Below are positions 1 to 9,409 of a stretch of DNA of 64,000 bases, piece by piece (the first letter of the stretch is position 1; each line of letters starts with the position of its first letter). A model generated the notes under the pieces. The model searched no databases. It was given only the letters and a program-made list of their open reading frames with translations, and was not told where the DNA came from. This DNA is from Candidatus Kapaibacterium sp. (lineage in GTDB: Bacteria; Bacteroidota; Ignavibacteria; Kapaibacteriales; UBA2268): assembly GCA_937927515.1 (NCBI GenBank), contig CALBDO010000013.1, positions 62,001 to 126,000 on the forward strand. Reading direction: 5' to 3'. The position numbers were made by a program, and so were the translations under genes.

Positions 1-13
1 AAAAATAATATTG

Positions 14-21
14 TAGTTTTG
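14..21 (+). promoter_or_regulatory. Bacteroidota-type -7 box (TAGTTTTG) before ccmB
   Basis: The octamer matches TAnnTTTG. Any -33 element would lie outside the window. The predicted transcription start is about base 28, only a few bases before the TTG start at 33, so the mRNA may be nearly leaderless. Confidence 0.55.
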
Positions 22-32
22 CAAAATCTATA

Positions 33-710
33 TTGAACAATTTTGAATTGAAAAGTTTTATTGCAATTGCATACAAGGATTTAAAGATTGAATTTAAAAA
101 TCGTTATTCTCTAACGACTACAATATTGTTTACACTTGTCTCCACCACAATAGTAAACTTTAGTATTCCTACATCGTTTATTGAAACGCCCATTTATGCT
201 GGTATCCTTTGGATTGTAATATTTTTTGCTTCAACGACTGGGATGACTCGAAGCTTCATAAGCGAAGAAGAGAAAGGTACAGTGCTTTTGTTAAGGTTTT
301 TATCAAACCCTTATGATGTTTTCTTCGGTAAATTTATCTTTAACCTTTTCATTTCCTTAATTGTAAATATTACTGCAATTCTTTTATTCCTTGTTTTTTT
401 TGACAAGGTTAAAATTTATCATTTTTTGCTATTTGTACTTACCATTCTTAACTCTGGAATTAGTATTGCAGGATGTTCGACAATAATTGGTGCAATTGTT
501 GCCAAAGCCAATGTCAAAGGGGCTTTGTTTCCGATTCTTTCATTACCGATACTTATACCTGTTTTGATGGTTGGAATAGAAGCCACTCAGTTTTCAATTT
601 TGGGGAAAAATCTTGATTTGGTACTGCAGAACAATGTAATGATTTTTGGATATACTGGACTCTTGATAACTCTCTCTTCACTTATGTTTGAATTTGTTTG
701 GAAAGAATAA
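33..710 (+). CDS. ccmB: Heme exporter permease CcmB
   Basis: Integral membrane subunit of the CcmAB(C) ABC system of cytochrome c maturation, acting in the inner membrane. The 225-residue protein has about six hydrophobic segments. Near residue 75 it carries the family signature SEEEKGTVLLLRF followed by a GKF segment, which matches the CcmB 'EEE(K/R)GTL.LL' region. The start is TTG at 33, because an in-frame stop at 6-8 excludes anything further upstream and no ATG is available early in the frame. The other ccm genes would lie to the left of the window; the next gene, speA, has its own promoter. The length fits the family (about 220 residues). Confidence 0.85.
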   Translation: MNNFELKSFIAIAYKDLKIEFKNRYSLTTTILFTLVSTTIVNFSIPTSFIETPIYAGILWIVIFFASTTGMTRSFISEEEKGTVLLLRFLSNPYDVFFGKFIFNLFISLIVNITAILLFLVFFDKVKIYHFLLFVLTILNSGISIAGCSTIIGAIVAKANVKGALFPILSLPILIPVLMVGIEATQFSILGKNLDLVLQNNVMIFGYTGLLITLSSLMFEFVWKE

Positions 711-728
711 CGAATTGAATTAATTTTG
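697..728 (+). promoter_or_regulatory. Promoter TTTG-N20-TAATTTTG for speA
   Basis: A -33 TTTG lies at 697-700 and a -7 TAATTTTG at 721-728, with a spacer of 20. This is a full match to the Bacteroidota primary-sigma consensus. The ATG of speA at 757 follows after a leader of about 20 bases. Confidence 0.75.
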
Positions 729-756
729 TAAGTTTTGTAAAATTAAAAATTTGCCT

Positions 757-2649
757 ATGAGAAAGTGGCGAATTGAAGACTCTATAGAGTTGTACAACAT
801 TAAGGGATGGGGACAAAATTATTTTAACATAAATGAAAAGGGCAACCTCGTGGTTATGCCTTCGAAAAATGGTGTCCAGATAGATTTAAAGGAACTTATC
901 GACGAACTTACTCTAAAAGATGTTTCGCTTCCAGTTCTAATTCGTTTTCCCGATATCTTGGACGATAGAATCGAAACCTTGACCCAATGCTTTGAGGAAG
1001 CTTCGAAGGAGTATAATTTCAAAGGAAAGTACTACAACGTTTATCCCATTAAAGTCAATCAAGTAAGACCCGTAGTCGAGGAAATTATTCGTTATGGAAA
1101 AAAGTACAATATTGGCTTGGAAGCAGGGTCCAAGCCTGAACTTCATGTAGTTCTTGCTGTTTCTACTTTTCCAGATTCTTTAATTATTTGTAATGGCTAC
1201 AAGGACGAAAGTTTTATTGAATTAGCGCTACTGGCACAAAAGATGGGCCGAAAGATATTTGTCGTTGCCGAAAAATTTAATGAATTAAAATTATTAATCT
1301 CTATTGCTAAAAGATTAAAAATTAAACCAAACATTGGAATCCGCATAAAGCTTGCAACCCAAGGAAGTGGCAAATGGGAAGACTCCACTGGCGACAAAAG
1401 CAAATTTGGTCTTATGTCGAGCGAAGTCATCGAGGCTGTTGAATATATTCGTTCTTCAAAGTTACTTGATTCTTTCAAGCTAATACATTTTCACATAGGT
1501 AGCCAAGTTACAAACATTAGAATGATAAAAAATGCCCTACGGGAGTGTTCCCAATTTTATGCACAATTGCGTAAATTGGGTTGCAATATTGAATTTGTTG
1601 ATATTGGTGGTGGTTTGGGCGTAGACTACGACGGAACCCGCTCCTTTAGCCCAAGTAGTATTAATTACACCATTAAAGAATACGTCGACGATGCAGTTTA
1701 CATGATGAAAGAAGTATGTGATAAGAATAATCTTCCACATCCAAACATAATTACTGAATCTGGGCGTTCTCTCACTGCTCATCACTCAATTCTCGTGTTT
1801 AACGTTCTCGAAGCTGCTGCCACCCCAAGGTGGGATTATGAAAATGATGTAATTCAAGACGGCGACCACGAGAACGTAAAGGAATTGTATAATATATTGG
1901 AAAATATAAACTCAGTTAACCTCCTTGAAAGCTGGCACGATGCACAACAAGTACGAGAAGACTCGCTCGATTTGTTCAATTTGGGATTATTGGATTTGCA
2001 AACTAGAGCCAAGGTCGAAAAGTTGTTTTGGTCTGTAGCATCAGAAGCCTATCAAATTGCCTCGGAGATGAAACATATGCCAGATGAACTCCGCCCACTT
2101 TCTCGAATGCTTGCTGATAAGTATTTCTGCAATTTTTCGCTTTTTCAATCTTTACCCGACTCTTGGGCAATCGACCAGGTTTTTCCAATCGTTCCTATTC
2201 ATAGATTGAATGAAAAGCCTACAAGATTTGCAACCCTTCATGATATTACTTGCGACTCGGATGGAAAAATTGAAAATTTCATAGGTACAAAGAATTTTGC
2301 TCACTATCTTCCAGTTCACGAACTTAAACCAAATGAACCTTATTACATAGGCGTTTTCCTTGTTGGTGCTTATCAAGAGATTCTCGGGGATTTGCATAAT
2401 CTTTTTGGCGACACAAATGCTGTCCACGTTGTTGTAGAGGACGATTCATACAAAATCGTCCAAGTTATCGATGGAGAAACTGTTGCAGAAGTTCTCGATT
2501 ATGTTCAATACGATGCTAAAAGGCTCGTTAGAACTATCGAGACTTGGGTTACTACCTCTGTAAAGGAGGGCAGAATATCCCCTCAAGAAGGGAAAGAGTT
2601 TCTGTCCAACTACCGTTCAGGCTTATATGGTTATACTTATTTGGAGTGA
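757..2649 (+). CDS. speA: Biosynthetic arginine decarboxylase SpeA
   Basis: PLP-dependent enzyme that converts arginine to agmatine, the first step of one route to putrescine and spermidine. The 630 residues match the SpeA family length. Visible motifs are YPIKVNQ (the PLP lysine region, near residue 90), GLEAGSKPEL, HFHIGSQ (near 245), DIGGGLGVDYDG (near 285) and ESGRSLTAHHS (near 335), the alanine-racemase-type fold III barrel followed by the long SpeA-specific C-terminal half. I chose ATG 757 (MRKWRIEDS) over TTG 751 because it sits at a normal distance from the -7 box at 721-728 and matches the usual SpeA N-terminus. The stop at 2649 is 2 bases from the next gene, so the two are probably cotranscribed. 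Confidence 0.95.
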   Translation: MRKWRIEDSIELYNIKGWGQNYFNINEKGNLVVMPSKNGVQIDLKELIDELTLKDVSLPVLIRFPDILDDRIETLTQCFEEASKEYNFKGKYYNVYPIKVNQVRPVVEEIIRYGKKYNIGLEAGSKPELHVVLAVSTFPDSLIICNGYKDESFIELALLAQKMGRKIFVVAEKFNELKLLISIAKRLKIKPNIGIRIKLATQGSGKWEDSTGDKSKFGLMSSEVIEAVEYIRSSKLLDSFKLIHFHIGSQVTNIRMIKNALRECSQFYAQLRKLGCNIEFVDIGGGLGVDYDGTRSFSPSSINYTIKEYVDDAVYMMKEVCDKNNLPHPNIITESGRSLTAHHSILVFNVLEAAATPRWDYENDVIQDGDHENVKELYNILENINSVNLLESWHDAQQVREDSLDLFNLGLLDLQTRAKVEKLFWSVASEAYQIASEMKHMPDELRPLSRMLADKYFCNFSLFQSLPDSWAIDQVFPIVPIHRLNEKPTRFATLHDITCDSDGKIENFIGTKNFAHYLPVHELKPNEPYYIGVFLVGAYQEILGDLHNLFGDTNAVHVVVEDDSYKIVQVIDGETVAEVLDYVQYDAKRLVRTIETWVTTSVKEGRISPQEGKEFLSNYRSGLYGYTYLE

Positions 2650-2651
2650 AG

Positions 2652-3218
2652 ATGCAAGGAAAGATTCCCAACCGTCAAGAAGCATTCGCTCTTCTGACAA
2701 AGTATAATAAAAGTGATTCGCTTATCAAGCATGCACTGGCTGTCGAAGGTGTTATGCGATTCATTGCCAGAAAATTGGGCGAAGACGAGGAAGTTTGGGG
2801 TGTTGTGGGTTTGGTTCATGACCTCGATTATGAAATGTACCCAGAACAACATTGCCAAATGACTAAACAAATACTCGAGGAGCAAGGCTGGGATGAAAGT
2901 ATCATACGTTCGATTCTTTCTCACGGATGGGGAACTTGCACCGATGTCGAGCCAAAAACTCCAATGGAAAAATACCTTTTTGCAATAGATGAACTGACTG
3001 GTTTGATTACTGCTGTGGCTCTCGTTCGACCCTCCAAAAGTATAATGGATGTCGAAATTAAATCGGTTAAAAAGAAGTGGAAAGAAAAAAGTTTTGCCGC
3101 TGGTGCAAATAGAGAAATTATTCAAAAAGGTGCTGATATGCTTGGTATCACCCTTGATGAGCTGATTCAAATTACTCTCGATGGAATGAAAACTGTTGCA
3201 AAGGAAATTGGCTTGTAA
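2652..3218 (+). CDS. HD-domain phosphohydrolase-like protein
   Basis: A 188-residue single-domain HD-superfamily protein. The metal-binding histidines appear as the first His near KHALAVEGVM, then VGLVHDLDYE (the HD doublet) and ILSHGWG. Proteins of this kind hydrolyse phosphate esters of nucleotides or similar compounds, but the substrate cannot be read from the sequence. The start is ATG 2652, 2 bases after the speA stop and preceded by GGAGTGAAG, which works as a ribosome-binding site. An upstream in-frame TTG at 2544 would overlap speA and is unlikely. The tight spacing suggests cotranscription with speA. Confidence 0.8.
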   Translation: MQGKIPNRQEAFALLTKYNKSDSLIKHALAVEGVMRFIARKLGEDEEVWGVVGLVHDLDYEMYPEQHCQMTKQILEEQGWDESIIRSILSHGWGTCTDVEPKTPMEKYLFAIDELTGLITAVALVRPSKSIMDVEIKSVKKKWKEKSFAAGANREIIQKGADMLGITLDELIQITLDGMKTVAKEIGL

Positions 3219-3250
3219 CATTTCCTTTACACTCAACCATTGGTAATACT

Positions 3251-4579
3251 ATGTTGGTATGCAAATTTGGTGGGACTTCTGTTGCAAATTCTGATGCTAT
3301 TCGGCAAGTATATTCGATTTTGTCGAATAAAGAAAAACCAGTTTTTGTTGTTGTTTCTGCATTCTCAGGGGTTACTAATCAACTACAAAAAATAATAGAT
3401 TGTTTAACAAATAAGGAACTTGAGAAAATTGATAATATTGTCGAAAATCTTTGGGAGCGTCATTATAATACTGCCAAAGAACTCGGTGTCGAGAATACAG
3501 TGTCGAATGTAATTGAAAGAAAGTTCGAGGAGTTGAGACTTTTCGTTGATGCTTTGAAAATACTTGGCGAAGTCACGCCTCGGTCGGTCGATTTTATTCT
3601 AAGTATAGGTGAATTTCTCTCCTCGGCTATCATTTTTCAGTATTTAATTATAAAGGATTTTTCGATTTGCTACGTAGACCCAAGGGAGATTATTGTTACG
3701 GATTCAAATTTTACCAAGGCTGATGTCAACTTCGAACTTTCCAAAAATAGATTATCAAAATTTATTTCTCTTCATCAAAATTATGATTATTATATCACTG
3801 GTGGATTCGTTGGGTCGAATATCGAAGGTCATACAACAACGCTTGGTAGAGGAGGTTCCGACTATTCAGCTTCGGTAATTGCATCCCTGGTAGATGCCAA
3901 AAAATTGGAAATTTGGACAGATGTCGATGGAATAATGACAACGGACCCAAATATTGTTCCCAATGCAAAGTTATTAGATGAGGTATCGTACGAAGAAGCC
4001 TCCGAGATGGCTATTTTTGGAGCAAAAGTTTTACATCCTAAAACCATATTTCCAGCCGTCGCAAAAAAGATACCAGTTATTGTCCGAAATACCTTCAATC
4101 CAAATTGCAAAGGAACTTTGATTACATTTAAGTCTCCGACTCGAAAAGTTAAAGCAATTACCTTCAAAAGAAATGTAACTGTACTAAATATCATATCCAG
4201 TGAGATGTTGGGCGTCTATGGATTTCTGGCTCGTGTTTTTGATGTATTCAAGCGATTCGAGACAGAGGTAGATTTGGTCTCGACTTCCGAAATCAGCATT
4301 TCACTTACTATTGACGATAAAAAAAACCTTGCGAAAATCACTAAGACCTTGAAAGAATTTTCTCAAGTTGAGGTTTTGGACCAAAATGCTGTTGTTTCTA
4401 TTATAGGAGAGGGATTGAAATACTCGTCAACTACCCCATACAAAATATTCAAAGCTCTCGAAGGGGTTAAAGTATTAATGGTAAGTATGGGGGCATCCGA
4501 TATTAATCTAAGCATAGTTGTTAAAGAAAAAAATTTAGAAAGGGTAATTTCATTACTTCATAAAGAATTTTTTGATTAA
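3251..4579 (+). CDS. lysC: Aspartate kinase, monofunctional
   Basis: Phosphorylates aspartate, the first committed step towards lysine, threonine and methionine. The 442 residues begin with the kinase motif KFGGTSVANSD. Further motifs are TTLGRGGSDYSA (near residue 200), IWTDVDGIMTTDP and FGAKVLHPKT (near 255). ACT-type regulatory domains fill roughly residues 300-442, so allosteric control by an end product is likely. There is no fused homoserine dehydrogenase. The lysA gene follows directly and dapD lies elsewhere in the window, so I infer a role in diaminopimelate/lysine supply. Only 32 bases separate it from the HD gene, which leaves no room for a lysine riboswitch. Confidence 0.92.
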   Translation: MLVCKFGGTSVANSDAIRQVYSILSNKEKPVFVVVSAFSGVTNQLQKIIDCLTNKELEKIDNIVENLWERHYNTAKELGVENTVSNVIERKFEELRLFVDALKILGEVTPRSVDFILSIGEFLSSAIIFQYLIIKDFSICYVDPREIIVTDSNFTKADVNFELSKNRLSKFISLHQNYDYYITGGFVGSNIEGHTTTLGRGGSDYSASVIASLVDAKKLEIWTDVDGIMTTDPNIVPNAKLLDEVSYEEASEMAIFGAKVLHPKTIFPAVAKKIPVIVRNTFNPNCKGTLITFKSPTRKVKAITFKRNVTVLNIISSEMLGVYGFLARVFDVFKRFETEVDLVSTSEISISLTIDDKKNLAKITKTLKEFSQVEVLDQNAVVSIIGEGLKYSSTTPYKIFKALEGVKVLMVSMGASDINLSIVVKEKNLERVISLLHKEFFD

Positions 4580-4592
4580 AGAAATAGAAACT

Positions 4593-5819
4593 ATGGATAA
4601 AATAGGGAATATAGATATAAAAGAATTAGCAAATGAGTTTGGAACACCACTATATGCATACGACAAATTTAAAATAATTGATAACTACAATAAAATATTC
4701 GAGGCTTTTCGAAAGTATTTTACAAAGTTTCGAATACATTACTCAATTAAATCAAACTCGAATCTTCACATTTTAAAATTGTTCAGAGAACTTGGTAGTG
4801 GTGTCGATTGTTCGTCCCCATTTGAATTACTTTTGGCATTGAAGGCTGGCTTTGAATGCCCCGATATTATTTATACAGGAAATTATGAAAGTATTGAGGA
4901 TTTGAGATTAGCTTGCAATTACAATGTTAAAATTAATCTTGATGATACAACCTCTTACAAGCGGTTAAAACAAGTATGCACTCCTAAATTTGTGAGTTTT
5001 AGAGTCAATCCTGGTATCGGTAAAGGGGGTTTCGAAGGAATTACTACTGGTGGAGCAGATGCTAAATTTGGTGTCCCTTATGAACTATTACAACAAGCAT
5101 ATCTAACTGCTTTAAAAGATGGTGTCGGCTCTTTTGGTATTCATATAATGACTGGGTCTAATATTTTAGAGCCAATGTATTTTGCCGAAGTAGCTATGAA
5201 ATTATTTCAAATCGTTGGGAAGATTTTTTTGGAATTGAAAATCCAACCCGAGTATATCGATATCGGTGGTGGGTTTGGTATTCCATATGCAGATGACGAA
5301 AAGGAATTAGATATTGAACTGACAGCTAAATTGTTAAGCGAAGTTTATTTCGAGCAATGTGAAAAGTATCACCTGGGCACGCCAGAATTGAAACTTGAAC
5401 CTGGTAGGTATCTTATTGGTAATGCTGGATATTTAATAACTAAGGTAAATGGAGTAAAAAATGGCTACAAAAAGTTTGTCGGTATCGATGCTGGAATGAA
5501 TGTCTTGTTGCGACCTGCCTTGTATGGTGCTCATCACAAAGTATTAGTTTATGGCAAAACGGAGCTAACCAATTTAGTTCAGATTTGTGGACAAATCTGC
5601 GAAAATTCTGATGTGCTTTGGAAGAATGTGCCGTTTCCAGCGGTCTCAGAAGGTGATATATGTATCATTACCGATGTTGGAGCTTATGGTTTTGCAATGG
5701 CATCGAACTACAATGGTAGACCACTTCCTGCCGAAGTTTTAGTCGATAATGGTAAAGTTAAACTAATTAGGAAAAGACAAACATTCGAGGATTATTGCCG
5801 TTTGATGGAGAATGATTAG
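4593..5819 (+). CDS. lysA: Diaminopimelate decarboxylase
   Basis: PLP enzyme that decarboxylates meso-diaminopimelate to lysine. The 408 residues show HYSIKSNSN (PLP lysine, near residue 50), SGVDCSSPFEL, DIGGGFGIPY (near 225), LEPGRYLIGNAG (near 265), ICENSD (the cysteine of the second active-site half, near 335) and DVGAYGFAMASNYNGRP. The usual 'HIGSQ' segment is replaced by HIMTGSN near residue 190. I chose ATG 4593 because the frame-opening TTG at 4572 lies inside the end of lysC. It is convergent with the next gene, with 1 base between the stops. Confidence 0.92.
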   Translation: MDKIGNIDIKELANEFGTPLYAYDKFKIIDNYNKIFEAFRKYFTKFRIHYSIKSNSNLHILKLFRELGSGVDCSSPFELLLALKAGFECPDIIYTGNYESIEDLRLACNYNVKINLDDTTSYKRLKQVCTPKFVSFRVNPGIGKGGFEGITTGGADAKFGVPYELLQQAYLTALKDGVGSFGIHIMTGSNILEPMYFAEVAMKLFQIVGKIFLELKIQPEYIDIGGGFGIPYADDEKELDIELTAKLLSEVYFEQCEKYHLGTPELKLEPGRYLIGNAGYLITKVNGVKNGYKKFVGIDAGMNVLLRPALYGAHHKVLVYGKTELTNLVQICGQICENSDVLWKNVPFPAVSEGDICIITDVGAYGFAMASNYNGRPLPAEVLVDNGKVKLIRKRQTFEDYCRLMEND

Positions 5820-5820
5820 G

Positions 5821-6873
5821 TCAATCTACAAGTAATATTTCTTTTGCTTTTTGGATAATCGTTTGTTTAATTTGATTAAAATCTGAATTATAAAATCTAC
5901 AACCAGCAGCATTGATATGGCCACCGCCACCGAAGTTCAAAGCTAACTTGCGAGCCGAGTAGTTTCCTTTAGACCTTATTGAAACTCTGATTTCATCTCT
6001 TTCTTTTATTTCCATCATAAGAATAGCCATTACAACATTGTCGATGGAGAGAAGGGACTCTACGAATCCTTCTGTATCTTCTTCTTTCGTATTGGTTTCT
6101 ATAAAATCTTTATGAAGAATAGACATAATGACTAATTTGTTGTCAAAAAAACTTTCCAACTTCGAATAGCCAATGCCCATCAATCTTGCAGCATTGAAAG
6201 AGATTTTGTTGTATACTTCGTTGTAGAGCTTTACTGGGTCGGCTCCGAACTCAATTAAGTCGGCAACAATTCGGTGAACTTCGCTGTCGGTGCGTTCGAA
6301 ACGAAAATTTCCAGTGTCTGTCATAATTGCAACGTAGAGATTTTCGGCAATTTCCAAAGACCAATTTATATTTTTATCTTTACTGAGTAGTTTATATAAT
6401 ATTTCCCCAGTGGAGCTTGCGCTTGTATCCACAAGATAGTAGTCGGCAAATTGCTTTGGCTCTTGGTGGTGGTCTATAACTATCTTTAATGCCTTTGAAT
6501 TAATTATGTGTTCGTTGAATTGCTTTAATCTTGTGATGTCATTTAAATCTAATATTACTATCACATCGATGTCTTTAGGAATGTTGTTTTTATTAGGTTC
6601 AGTTGGCAACTCAATTTTGTTTATTCCACTTAAAAATTGTAAATTTGTTGGTATTGGGCTTTGTATTATGATTGATACGTTTTTATTCTTTTGATTAAGG
6701 TAATGATAAAGCGCCAATGAGGAACCGACTGCATCCCCATCTGGATTGGAATGTGTCAATATTAGGAAGTTATAGGAATTTTCGAAAATATTAATTAACT
6801 TGCTTGCGGTTGTCTCGAAATCTGGAATAGAAGAAAGTATTAAATTACCATTTTTTATTGATTGAAGTTCCAT
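5821..6873 (-). CDS. nrnA: DHH/DHHA1 phosphoesterase, NrnA-like (oligoribonuclease / pAp phosphatase)
   Basis: Predicted to degrade 2-5 nucleotide RNA oligomers and/or to hydrolyse 3'-phosphoadenosine 5'-phosphate. The 350 residues carry the manganese-binding DHH motifs LTHSNPDGDAVGSS (near residue 40), VILDLND (near 100) and VIDHHQEP (near 125). A C-terminal DHHA1 domain ends in FGGGGHINAAGCRF, a variant of the usual GGGHKNAAG. I chose ATG 6873 (MELQSIKNG); an open frame continues upstream into the divergent gene but has no family similarity. ATG 6897 is an alternative start. Confidence 0.88.
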   Translation of the reverse strand: MELQSIKNGNLILSSIPDFETTASKLINIFENSYNFLILTHSNPDGDAVGSSLALYHYLNQKNKNVSIIIQSPIPTNLQFLSGINKIELPTEPNKNNIPKDIDVIVILDLNDITRLKQFNEHIINSKALKIVIDHHQEPKQFADYYLVDTSASSTGEILYKLLSKDKNINWSLEIAENLYVAIMTDTGNFRFERTDSEVHRIVADLIEFGADPVKLYNEVYNKISFNAARLMGIGYSKLESFFDNKLVIMSILHKDFIETNTKEEDTEGFVESLLSIDNVVMAILMMEIKERDEIRVSIRSKGNYSARKLALNFGGGGHINAAGCRFYNSDFNQIKQTIIQKAKEILLVD

Positions 6874-6940
6874 TTTAGTTAAGTTAATTAAAAACATTCG
6901 ACGAAATGAAAAAAAAATATTTTTAAATAGAGGTGATTTT

Positions 6941-9406
6941 ATGAAAAAAATAATCAATATTCTGACAATCTGGGTTTTTCCATTAGCACTTTTTTCGCAA
7001 TCGATAAGCTCTTTTACCATTCCAAAGAATGCTTTCAAATTAGGTGAAAGTTTTTTTGTTTCAATTAAAACTGATGCGCCGTTTAATGCGAATAATTTTT
7101 TCATTGTACAAATTTCGGATAAATTTGGTAGCTTTTCCTCCTCGGTCGAAATAGGTAGGATTTCTGCAAGAGCCGATACAATGATTCCTTGCAATATTCC
7201 AGATACCTTGCCAGTTGGTACAAATTATTTGATAAGAGTACTCGCTACAAATCCTTCTTTCACTTCCAGTCCCTACCAATCGAGTATTATACTTTATTAT
7301 GGAAGAGCTTTTTATGTTTCAAAAAATGGTAGCGACGACAATGATGGCTCTCAAAACAAACCTTTGCTTACAATTCAAAAAGCAATAGACATTGCCTGGT
7401 ATCACGATACAATCTATGTTGGAACTGGAACTTACAATGAAAATATAAAGTTTAATGGAATCGACTTGGTGCTTGTCTCTACAAGTGGACCCGAAAAGAC
7501 CATAATCGATGGGCAAAGAAATGGTACGCCTGTTGTAACATTCGAAAACGGTGAGTCGTCTGCTACGATTCTTGAGGGATTTACTATTCAAAATGGGGTA
7601 AATTATCAAATGGATAATGGGCCTGGAATTACAATTAAGTATCAAAATACAGCACCAACTTTAAAAAATCTAATCATAAAAAACAATGAAGCTTGGGCAT
7701 TCGGTGGTGGTATCTTCTGTTACAATGCTGGAAATGTTAAAATCATCAACTGTAAAATAGAAAATAATAAGGCTAAATACTTTGGCGGTGGTATCTATAC
7801 TGATAATACAAATATCGAAATAATGAGTTCGATAATAAGAAAGAACTACTCTGGTGGTGTATACAACTGGCGTTCATTTTCCAAAATCAACAATTCGCTG
7901 ATTTACTGGAACAATTCAAATGAGGTGACGATGTTCTCCGACTTGGGATACCAAATGAAGCCTCTTATATACAACTCGACTATAGTAGCAACAGATAAAT
8001 ACTATGCATTCTATATTTTTGGTAGATTTCATGCGGTGATTTCTAATTCAATAATTTTTGGAGCAGACTCAACTATTTATTTAATGGGAGATGCATATGA
8101 TACATTAGAGGTAAACCATTCTATTGTTTATGAGTACCCCAAAAAAGTCTTTTTAGATAATGTAAAAGTTAAAACTGGAAAGCATTTCTTCGCCGACGAC
8201 CCAATGTTCATAAATCCAAATAACGAGAACTTTTCTTTGGATAGTTGCAGTGCAGGGATTGGAACTGCCGATAAGACAATCTCCCCCCCCGTGGATGTAT
8301 TTGGACACCCCAGACCTATTCAATTAACTGATGAAGAAGACCCTGACATTGGTGCAGTAGAAAATCCAAAAACTCAACGCTCGAGTTTTGTTAAAATCAA
8401 CAAGGTTAGTAAATCGAAATTTTGTAAAGGTGGCAGTTTCACTCTCGAGTACTCCGTCGGAGGATGTCCTTTCGTTGAAGGCAATGAATTTATTGCTGAA
8501 CTGTCGAACTTAAGTGGAACATTCAACCCCTCGTATGAACTTGGAAGGGTTAAGTCTGTTAATTCTGGTATAATTAATTGTAAAATTCCCTCAAACGTTC
8601 AAAGTGGCAGTACATACAAACTACGAATTCGGGCGACTAATTTGCCTTATCGCTCTGAACCTTTTTCGGAAAACTTCTTAATTCTCGATAATCCTAAAGT
8701 CACCATTTATGGTGCGAAACAGGTTTGCTCTCATAGGGTATATGAATATTGGACTGATTCAAGCGAACTAAACACTAATAAATGGTACATTCGAAATGGT
8801 TATTCGAATAACAATTTGTCTGAGAATAAAATAAACGTTGTTTGGTACGATTCTTCCTCTGGTTCCTTGAAGCTTGTGCAAACTAATATTGCTGGTTGCT
8901 CCGATTCAACTGTTGTAACTGTAACAATATTACCCACTCCCTCAAAACCTTCGATACAACAGCTATCAGATGGACAACTTGTTTCAAGTTATCCAAGCTG
9001 GAACCAATGGTTTTGGAATGGTATACCGATTCAAGGTGCGACCTCGAGAATATTTAAACCCACTAAAAGTGGTTATTATTCTGTAAAAATTATTCCTCCA
9101 ACTGGCTGTGAATCTGATATGTCCGATAGCATTTACGTAAATATTTCAGAGGTAGATGATTTGACTTCAAGCAGTATTAATATATCTATGTTGGGTAAAA
9201 AATTGCTTGTTGAAAATTTTTCTTACTCCGACATTCTTTCCTACAAAATATTTGATGTTCTCAGCAATGAGAAAATTTTTGATGTAGTAGAATCTTTCGG
9301 AAGAAAAGTCTCCATTGACTTAACCAATCTTGCGACTGGAGTTTACTTTTTGGTTTTAGTAAATCATAAAAGCAGTTTGGTATATAAATTTGTTGTAGTC
9401 GACTGA
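6941..9406 (+). CDS. Exported beta-helix protein with T9SS-type C-terminal domain
   Basis: An 821-residue secreted protein. A signal peptide (residues 1-19, ending LFSQ) is followed by an Ig-like module at about 25-125. A DUF1565-type start of a right-handed parallel beta-helix follows (YVSKNGSDDNDGS, near 128), with repeated G-G-I strands to about 430. A second copy of the same Ig-like module spans about 475-585. A PKD/Ig-like part and a C-terminal domain of about 75 residues (SYKIFDVLSNEK, then ATGVYFLVLVN) resemble a type A T9SS sorting domain but lack the usual PNP start. It is probably translocated by T9SS and displayed or released at the surface. The GAGGTG before ATG 6941 is an SD-like site. 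A C8 run lies at 8283-8290. No catalytic function can be assigned. Confidence 0.8.
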   Translation: MKKIINILTIWVFPLALFSQSISSFTIPKNAFKLGESFFVSIKTDAPFNANNFFIVQISDKFGSFSSSVEIGRISARADTMIPCNIPDTLPVGTNYLIRVLATNPSFTSSPYQSSIILYYGRAFYVSKNGSDDNDGSQNKPLLTIQKAIDIAWYHDTIYVGTGTYNENIKFNGIDLVLVSTSGPEKTIIDGQRNGTPVVTFENGESSATILEGFTIQNGVNYQMDNGPGITIKYQNTAPTLKNLIIKNNEAWAFGGGIFCYNAGNVKIINCKIENNKAKYFGGGIYTDNTNIEIMSSIIRKNYSGGVYNWRSFSKINNSLIYWNNSNEVTMFSDLGYQMKPLIYNSTIVATDKYYAFYIFGRFHAVISNSIIFGADSTIYLMGDAYDTLEVNHSIVYEYPKKVFLDNVKVKTGKHFFADDPMFINPNNENFSLDSCSAGIGTADKTISPPVDVFGHPRPIQLTDEEDPDIGAVENPKTQRSSFVKINKVSKSKFCKGGSFTLEYSVGGCPFVEGNEFIAELSNLSGTFNPSYELGRVKSVNSGIINCKIPSNVQSGSTYKLRIRATNLPYRSEPFSENFLILDNPKVTIYGAKQVCSHRVYEYWTDSSELNTNKWYIRNGYSNNNLSENKINVVWYDSSSGSLKLVQTNIAGCSDSTVVTVTILPTPSKPSIQQLSDGQLVSSYPSWNQWFWNGIPIQGATSRIFKPTKSGYYSVKIIPPTGCESDMSDSIYVNISEVDDLTSSSINISMLGKKLLVENFSYSDILSYKIFDVLSNEKIFDVVESFGRKVSIDLTNLATGVYFLVLVNHKSSLVYKFVVVD

Positions 9407-9409
9407 TAA

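Noticed and set aside
2637-3236. 199-codon open frame opposite the HD gene
   Set aside because: Shadow of a conserved gene; no family motif and no promoter.
3219-3250. Possible lysine riboswitch before lysC
   Set aside because: Only 32 bases separate the genes, far too short for that riboswitch.
6874-7194. N-terminal extension of the DHH phosphoesterase
   Set aside because: The extra 107 codons overlap the divergent gene's start and match nothing in the family; ATG 6873 gives a normal protein.
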